DNA of 9,289 nt from Solirubrobacteraceae bacterium (GTDB lineage: Bacteria; Actinomycetota; Thermoleophilia; Solirubrobacterales; Solirubrobacteraceae): positions 1 through 9,289 of the forward strand of contig JASLHP010000274.1 of NCBI GenBank assembly GCA_030149625.1. Reading direction: 5' to 3'. Below are positions 5,888 to 9,289 of the stretch, piece after piece; positions within the stretch are counted from its first letter, which is position 1; each line of letters begins with the position of its first letter. Under the pieces are notes generated by a model. That model did not search any database. It saw only the letters and a list, made by a program, of their open reading frames with translations, and was not told the origin of the DNA. A program made the position numbers and the translations under genes.

Positions 5888-5893
5888 GAAGGT

Positions 5894-5943
5894 GGCTGGC
5901 TGATCGAGTCCACATCCAAAGCTAGCGCTTTGGCCAGCCAGCC
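5894..5943. promoter_or_regulatory. nested inverted repeats in a divergent promoter region (operator candidate)
   Basis: The outer arms GGCTGGCTG (5894-5902) and CAGCCAGCC (5935-5943) are perfect complements. Between them lies a second perfect dyad, CCAAAGC-TAGC-GCTTTGG (5916-5933). The two dyads are not concentric: their centres are six bases apart. They occupy most of the 92-bp gap between the divergent SDR and hydrolase genes, where a TetR- or MarR-type repressor could control both. No regulator gene is seen in the window, so this is a positional inference. Confidence 0.5.
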
Positions 5944-5956
5944 AGCATCGCCGTAG

Positions 5957-5962
5957 TAGTGT
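5957..5962 (+). promoter_or_regulatory. putative -10 for a leaderless start at 5969
   Basis: TAGTGT fits TANNNT and ends six bases before the ATG at 5969, which has no Shine-Dalgarno sequence. +1 would fall at the start codon. The operator-like dyad at 5916-5943 would overlap the -35 area. Confidence 0.4.
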
Positions 5963-5968
5963 GAGCGC

Positions 5969-6928
5969 ATGCCGTTCTTCAAGTTCGAGGGGCAGCGTCT
6001 CGCCTTCACCGAATTCGGCGGCGGCCCCGCGGGGCTGAGCTCGCGTGGCGGACGCGGACGCACGGCCCGCAGCGCTCCCGCGCAAGGGCGTCCGCTGGTG
6101 CTGCTGCACGGGCTGCTGCTTTCGCAGGAGATGCACCGCCCGCTGGCCGAAGACCTGGCCGCGCGCGGCAACCGCGTGATCACGCTCGATCTGCTCGGTC
6201 ACGGCCACTCGGATCGTCCGCGCGACATGTGGCGCTATTCGATGACCAACTACGGCGACCAGGTCGTCGCGTTGCTCGACCACCTCGGGATCGAGCAGGC
6301 AGCCGTGATGGGGACCTCGCTGGGCGCGAACGCCGCACTGGAGCTCGCCGCGCACCATCCCGAGCGCCTGCGCGGCCTCGTGATCGAGATGCCCGTGCTC
6401 GACAACGGCCTGCTGTGGAGCGCGATGACGTTCACGCCGTTGCTCGTCGCGCTGACATTCGGCGAGCCCGTGATGAAGCTGCTGGCGCGCGCCACGCGCG
6501 CCGTTCCCCGCCGCCTCTTGCCGCACTACGGCAACGTGGTGCTCGACCTCGTGCGCCAGGAGCCCGGGCCCGGGGGCGCGCTGCTGCAGGGCCTGTTCTT
6601 CGGGCGCATCGCGCCTCCGCGCAGCGAGCGTGCCACGTTCACGACGCCGACGCTCGTGCTCGGTCACCCGCGCGACCCCGTGCATCCGTTCTCCGACGCG
6701 GGCATGCTCGCCAAGGAGATGCCCAACGCGAAGCTGCTCGAGGCGAACTCGCTCGTCGAGCTGCGCGTGCAACCCGAGCGGCTCACCGGCGAGATCGCGG
6801 CGTTCCTCGACGAGGTGTGGGGTGCCCGCGCGAGCACCCCGCGCAAACGCGCGACGAGCAAACGCGCGAGCGCCACCAAACGCGCCAGCGCCAGCGCCGG
6901 CTCGGCCAAGAGCCGGCGTCGCGGCTAG
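5969..6928 (+). CDS. alpha/beta-fold hydrolase with lysine/arginine-rich C-terminal tail
   Basis: A 319-residue alpha/beta hydrolase. After the first strand comes an unusual Gly/Arg-rich low-complexity insert (about 17-40, with SSRGGRGRTARSAPA). Then come LVLLHGLLLS (43-52, oxyanion hole), LDLLGHGHSDRP (73-84) and the nucleophile elbow MGTSLGANAAL with Ser117. The acid is probably Asp236 (HPRDPVHPF). The usual catalytic His after the last strand is missing: that stretch reads LEANSLVELRVQPERLTGEI (257-276), and no His occurs after 239. From about 287 the chain becomes a basic tail with three KRA repeats (RKRATSKRASATKRASAS) ending in KSRRRG, like histone H1 or Lsr2-type tails. The substrate is unknown, and activity may be altered or absent. 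It probably starts leaderless. Its TAG interlocks with the stop of the convergent gene. Confidence 0.88.
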   Translation: MPFFKFEGQRLAFTEFGGGPAGLSSRGGRGRTARSAPAQGRPLVLLHGLLLSQEMHRPLAEDLAARGNRVITLDLLGHGHSDRPRDMWRYSMTNYGDQVVALLDHLGIEQAAVMGTSLGANAALELAAHHPERLRGLVIEMPVLDNGLLWSAMTFTPLLVALTFGEPVMKLLARATRAVPRRLLPHYGNVVLDLVRQEPGPGGALLQGLFFGRIAPPRSERATFTTPTLVLGHPRDPVHPFSDAGMLAKEMPNAKLLEANSLVELRVQPERLTGEIAAFLDEVWGARASTPRKRATSKRASATKRASASAGSAKSRRRG

Positions 6929-8013
6929 CTCTTCGGGGGGAAGAGTTCGATTTCGTTGACCGCGACGTGCCCGGGCGCCGTCGCGGTGCCGACGGCGCCC
7001 GTGGGCGCCTGACTGATCCACAGCGTGATGTAGGTGAACTGCCTCTTCGAGTCGCGCAGCGCGAGCCGCGTGCGCTTCTTCTTGACGACCTTGGGAGCGC
7101 TGAGGGGAACCCACGCCTGATCCGTGATCGATGCCGGCGCGGTGGCGCCCTTGGCGCCGTAGACCTGTACGGTCATGCCCGGCGTGGAGCTGATCAGCTC
7201 GAGCACCGCCACCTTCTGCTTGTCCTTCAGATCGATCAGCAGCCCCTCCGCCATCTTCGGAGCGGTGGCCGGGTTGACCTCGGCGGTCCATGCCGTCGAG
7301 GCGTCGTCGTCGATCGCGAGGCTCGGACCGCTGAAGTAACTCGCCGGGTATTCGTATGGGTTGTACGTCGTGGCCGCGTCCGTGTCCAGCAGGATCGCCG
7401 ACTGCTGCGTTTCTTCGTTTGCCTTTTCGCCGTTCGCGCCCGCGCCGCTCGTCGGCGTCGTGCTCGTCGGCGTCGGGCTCGTCGGCGTGCTCGTCGTGGC
7501 TTCCGCGGGCGGCACCGTCGCCGTCGATTTTTCGGATGCTTTGGGCGTGCTCGCCGTGAGCGGGATCTTCGGCGGTCTGACCGTCCCGAGCGGCGACGAT
7601 TTCGTTGCGGGCGCGCCCGCAACCCCGGGTGTGGTCGGCGGAGTCGTCGTCGCGGGAGTGCTCGTGCTCGGCGCGGCGGCCACCGTCGTCGTCACCACGG
7701 GCGCCTTGGCGCCGCCTTTGCTCAACGCGGCGACAGCTGCCGCGGCCGCGCCCAGCACGAGCGCGGCGACGAGCATGAAGACGGTCGCGGCCGGACGCCA
7801 GCTCGGCGCGCCGAGGCTCCCCGGCGCGCCGGCTCCACACTGCAGGCACCAGTCCTCGCCGGCGGTCATCCCTGCGCCGCAGTGCCTGCAGCTGTGCGCT
7901 TGCGGCGCCGGAGTCGCGGGCGCGGCGGGCTCGGTGGGTGCACCGTCGGGTGCGCTCGGCTGCGCCTGCGAATCGGAGGGCGCAGGCGGAGAGTCGGCGA
8001 GCAACGTTGCCAT
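6925..8013 (-). CDS. membrane protein: zinc ribbon, TM helix, Thr/Pro linker, discoidin-like (F5/8C) domain
   Basis: A 362-residue protein with clear modules. A Pro/Ala-rich N-terminus (1-39) leads to a zinc ribbon with Cys42-x2-Cys45 and Cys56-x2-Cys59. One transmembrane helix follows (about 75-98, AATVFMLVAALVLGAAAAAV). Then comes a long Thr/Pro/Ser-rich linker (about 105-200), probably spanning the cell wall. The C-terminal part (about 205-360) looks like an F5/8 type C jelly-roll: TYNPYEYPASYFSG, AIDDDASTAWTAEVN, GLLIDLKDKQKVAVLEL, and a final AVNEIELF. Similar domains end actinobacterial Ser/Thr kinases and MurJ-like proteins and are thought to bind carbohydrate or cell-wall ligands. The ribbon would be cytoplasmic and the F5/8C domain outside. 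No Shine-Dalgarno sequence precedes the ATG at 8013, but a TAGAAT lies eight bases upstream. The role is unknown; cell-envelope sensing or anchoring is inferred. Confidence 0.85.
   Translation of the reverse strand: MATLLADSPPAPSDSQAQPSAPDGAPTEPAAPATPAPQAHSCRHCGAGMTAGEDWCLQCGAGAPGSLGAPSWRPAATVFMLVAALVLGAAAAAVAALSKGGAKAPVVTTTVAAAPSTSTPATTTPPTTPGVAGAPATKSSPLGTVRPPKIPLTASTPKASEKSTATVPPAEATTSTPTSPTPTSTTPTSGAGANGEKANEETQQSAILLDTDAATTYNPYEYPASYFSGPSLAIDDDASTAWTAEVNPATAPKMAEGLLIDLKDKQKVAVLELISSTPGMTVQVYGAKGATAPASITDQAWVPLSAPKVVKKKRTRLALRDSKRQFTYITLWISQAPTGAVGTATAPGHVAVNEIELFPPKS
7447..7491 (-). repeat. 15-bp tandem repeat encoding TPTSx in the linker
   Basis: GCTCGTCGGCGT recurs at 7447, 7462 and 7477, a strict 15-bp period, with a shortened fourth copy following. 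On the coding (-) strand it gives TPTSP-TPTST-TPTSG. An in-frame repeat of this kind can change linker length by slippage without breaking the frame. Confidence 0.75.
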
Positions 8014-8021
8014 CGCGTTCG

Positions 8022-8027
8022 ATTCTA
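8022..8027 (-). promoter_or_regulatory. putative -10 for a leaderless start at 8013
   Basis: TAGAAT on the - strand (five of six matches to TATAAT) ends eight bases before the ATG at 8013. It lies within the 17-bp gap after the ATP-grasp gene, so the membrane protein gene may have its own promoter and not depend on the upstream glycan genes. No -35 is seen. Confidence 0.4.
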
Positions 8028-8030
8028 CCT

Positions 8031-9011
8031 TTACACGATCTCGCGTCCCGTCGGTTGCAGCCGCTCGTCGAGCTCCAGCTGCCAGTAGTAGCGCGTGAAG
8101 TGGTTGCCGGCGGTGAACTCGCCGACGTGGGGCTCGATCTCCTCGCCGGCGGCCAGTCGCACGATCAGCTCCGGGTAGGAGCGCCCCGCCAGGGCGGCGT
8201 AGGCTGGGGCGCAGAAGGCGCCACCGAAGCGGGTGTTGACGTCGGTGATGCCGAGCCCGATGTCCTTGTCACGGAACACCTGGACGGTGCACGGCCCGCG
8301 CACCCCGAGCGCCTCGACGACCCGCCGGCCGAGGTCGATCAGCTCCTCGTCGGCGATGGGCGCGCCCTTGATCGACTCGCCGCCGCGCGACTCGAGCATC
8401 GTGCGCGGGATCGCGTTCAGGCACCGCCCGTCGAGGTCCGAGAGGCAGTCGATCGACAGCTCAGGGCCGTCCATGAACTTCTGCACCATGGTCGGCTCGC
8501 GGACGTAGTCAACGAAGAACTCGGCGGCGCGCACATCGTCGGCGCGGTGGATCGAGCGCGCGCCCGAGCCGCGGCGGGGCTTGACCATCACCGGGTAGCT
8601 CTCGACCGGCTCGCCGGGCAGGACGGTCGGTGGCGAGGGGAGCCCCAGCCGCGTGAGGAGTAGGTGGGCCTCGTACTTGTCGAAGGTGGCGCGGGCGATC
8701 TCCGGATCCGGGACGAAAGCGGGCAGTGCGCCGGCTACGCGGGCGTGGGCCAGGACCTCGATGTCGAGGTCGGTGAGGGGGACGACCGCCTTGGCGTTGT
8801 GGCGCTCACACAGCTCCTGGAGCGCGGGTACGTACGCAGGATCCTCGATCCGTGGCACCGCGATCCGATGGTGCGCGGCGTACTGAGCGGGCGCCAGGGG
8901 GTTCGGGTCGGCGGCCACCACGGTGGCGTGCTGGGCGAAAGCGGAGACGATGTCGTAGCGCTTACCCACCCCGGTGAGCAGGACGCCTATGTCGTGCTGG
9001 GTGGGTGCCAT
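8031..9011 (-). CDS. ATP-grasp ligase (CarB/PylC-like) in a glycan-type locus
   Basis: A 326-residue ATP-grasp protein. Such enzymes join a carboxylate, activated as acyl-phosphate, to an amine or other nucleophile. The N-terminal pre-ATP-grasp Rossmann-like part (1-105) begins IGVLLTGVGKRYDIVSAF and has VVAADPNPLAPAQYAAHH, the pattern seen in carbamoyl-phosphate-synthase-like ATP-grasps of polysaccharide clusters. The ATP site includes Lys112 (FDKYEA), Lys144 in VMVKPRRGSGAR (141-152) and the Glu184 region (GPELSID). The metal-binding end is ITDVNTRFGGAF (255-266, Asp257 and Asn259), where many relatives have E-x-N. The start at 9011 follows GGGGGAG eight bases upstream. The gene overlaps the end of the sugar transferase gene by 25 bases, which indicates translational coupling and a shared pathway. 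It may add an amino acid or similar group to a glycan sugar; the substrate is not visible. Confidence 0.88.
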   Translation of the reverse strand: MAPTQHDIGVLLTGVGKRYDIVSAFAQHATVVAADPNPLAPAQYAAHHRIAVPRIEDPAYVPALQELCERHNAKAVVPLTDLDIEVLAHARVAGALPAFVPDPEIARATFDKYEAHLLLTRLGLPSPPTVLPGEPVESYPVMVKPRRGSGARSIHRADDVRAAEFFVDYVREPTMVQKFMDGPELSIDCLSDLDGRCLNAIPRTMLESRGGESIKGAPIADEELIDLGRRVVEALGVRGPCTVQVFRDKDIGLGITDVNTRFGGAFCAPAYAALAGRSYPELIVRLAAGEEIEPHVGEFTAGNHFTRYYWQLELDERLQPTGREIV

Positions 9012-9289
9012 CCGCCTCGCTCCCCCTTGTAGAGGCCGTGGCCGCCGAGCACCAGGCGCCACGTCCGGGCCAGGATCCTCAGGTCGAGCCGCATTGACTG
9101 GTGCTCGACGTACCAGATGTCGAGCTCGATCCGCTCGGTCCACGGGAGCGAGGCGCGCCCGTTGATCTGGGCCCAGCCGGTGATCCCGGGCTTGACCTCG
9201 AGGCGGCGGCGCTGGTGCTCGGTGTACTGGAGCACCTGGACCTCCAACGTCGGCCGCGGACCCACGATCGACATCTCGCCGCGGAGGAC
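8987..9289 (-). CDS. polyprenyl-phosphate sugar-1-phosphate transferase, C-terminal part (5' end outside window)
   Basis: The frame is open to the right edge, so about 100 C-terminal residues are visible. They carry the signature of the bacterial sugar transferase family (WcaJ/WbaP/PglC type): VLRGEMSIVGPRP, then KPGITGWAQINGRASLPW, then ELDIWYVEHQSMRLDLRIL. These enzymes load the first sugar-1-phosphate onto undecaprenyl phosphate at the inner face of the membrane, starting exopolysaccharide, capsule or glycoprotein glycan assembly. The catalytic Asp-Glu pair and any membrane segments would be upstream of the window. The C-terminus ends in a short basic stretch (YKGERGGWHPPSTT) that overlaps the start of the ATP-grasp gene. 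The family is certain; the sugar and the final glycan are unknown. Confidence 0.92.
   Translation of the reverse strand, partial: VLRGEMSIVGPRPTLEVQVLQYTEHQRRRLEVKPGITGWAQINGRASLPWTERIELDIWYVEHQSMRLDLRILARTWRLVLGGHGLYKGERGGWHPPSTT

Noticed and set aside
5681..7849. Very long open frame on - opposite the hydrolase and the membrane protein
   Set aside because: Its composition is Arg/Ala/Gly/His-rich with no domain, and it overlaps genes with clear motifs. Long open antisense frames are expected in DNA this GC-rich.
6229..8088. Long open frame on + across the hydrolase end and the membrane-protein gene
   Set aside because: Arg-rich shadow of two well-supported genes, with no ribosome site and no recognisable domain.

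Overview
The window is very GC-rich chromosomal DNA with strong G/C bias at third codon positions. It has no tRNA, rRNA, CRISPR or transposase gene that I can see. Gene content and style suggest a soil actinobacterium, possibly of the Thermoleophilia/Solirubrobacterales. Pointers are many alpha/beta hydrolases, a zinc-ribbon/F5-8C membrane protein, a DhlA-like dehalogenase, and a mixture of Shine-Dalgarno and apparently leaderless starts. The lineage is an inference, not a demonstration.

Left part (1-2335). The 3' end of an alpha/beta hydrolase (1-558, +) converges on a two-domain VOC ring-cleaving dioxygenase of the MhqO/PcpA type (602-1540, -). The dioxygenase diverges from a SpoU/TrmH-family RNA methyltransferase (1562-2335, +). 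Their starts are only about 20 bp apart and seem to share one symmetric -10 element.

Middle part (2358-4906). A CADD-like di-metal protein (2358-3044, -) belongs to the family that makes p-aminobenzoate for folate from its own tyrosine. It diverges from a small membrane-anchored hypothetical gene (3222 onward, +) that looks frameshifted near 3422. That gene converges on a small two-helix membrane protein (3661-3969, -). The two stop codons are separated by, and embedded in, a tandem array of 17/18-bp units each carrying CTAG. A haloalkane dehalogenase-like hydrolase (4025-4906, +) follows and ends at a pair of mutually exclusive GC hairpins.

Right part (4977-9289). An SDR oxidoreductase (4977-5876, -) and an alpha/beta hydrolase with a histone H1-like basic tail (5969-6928, +) diverge from an intergenic region holding nested inverted repeats. 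The hydrolase converges on a zinc-ribbon/TM/F5-8C protein (6925-8013, -), and their stop codons interlock in one CTAG. At the right edge an ATP-grasp ligase (8031-9011, -) overlaps the 3' end of a polyprenyl-phosphate sugar transferase (8987-9289, -, running off the window). This is probably the distal end of an exopolysaccharide or glycan operon.

Most neighbours are in opposite orientations, so apart from the sugar transferase/ATP-grasp pair this is not one operon. The points I would follow up first are the CADD-like protein, the CTAG array between convergent genes, the tailed hydrolase that lacks a catalytic histidine, and the nested operator-like repeat.
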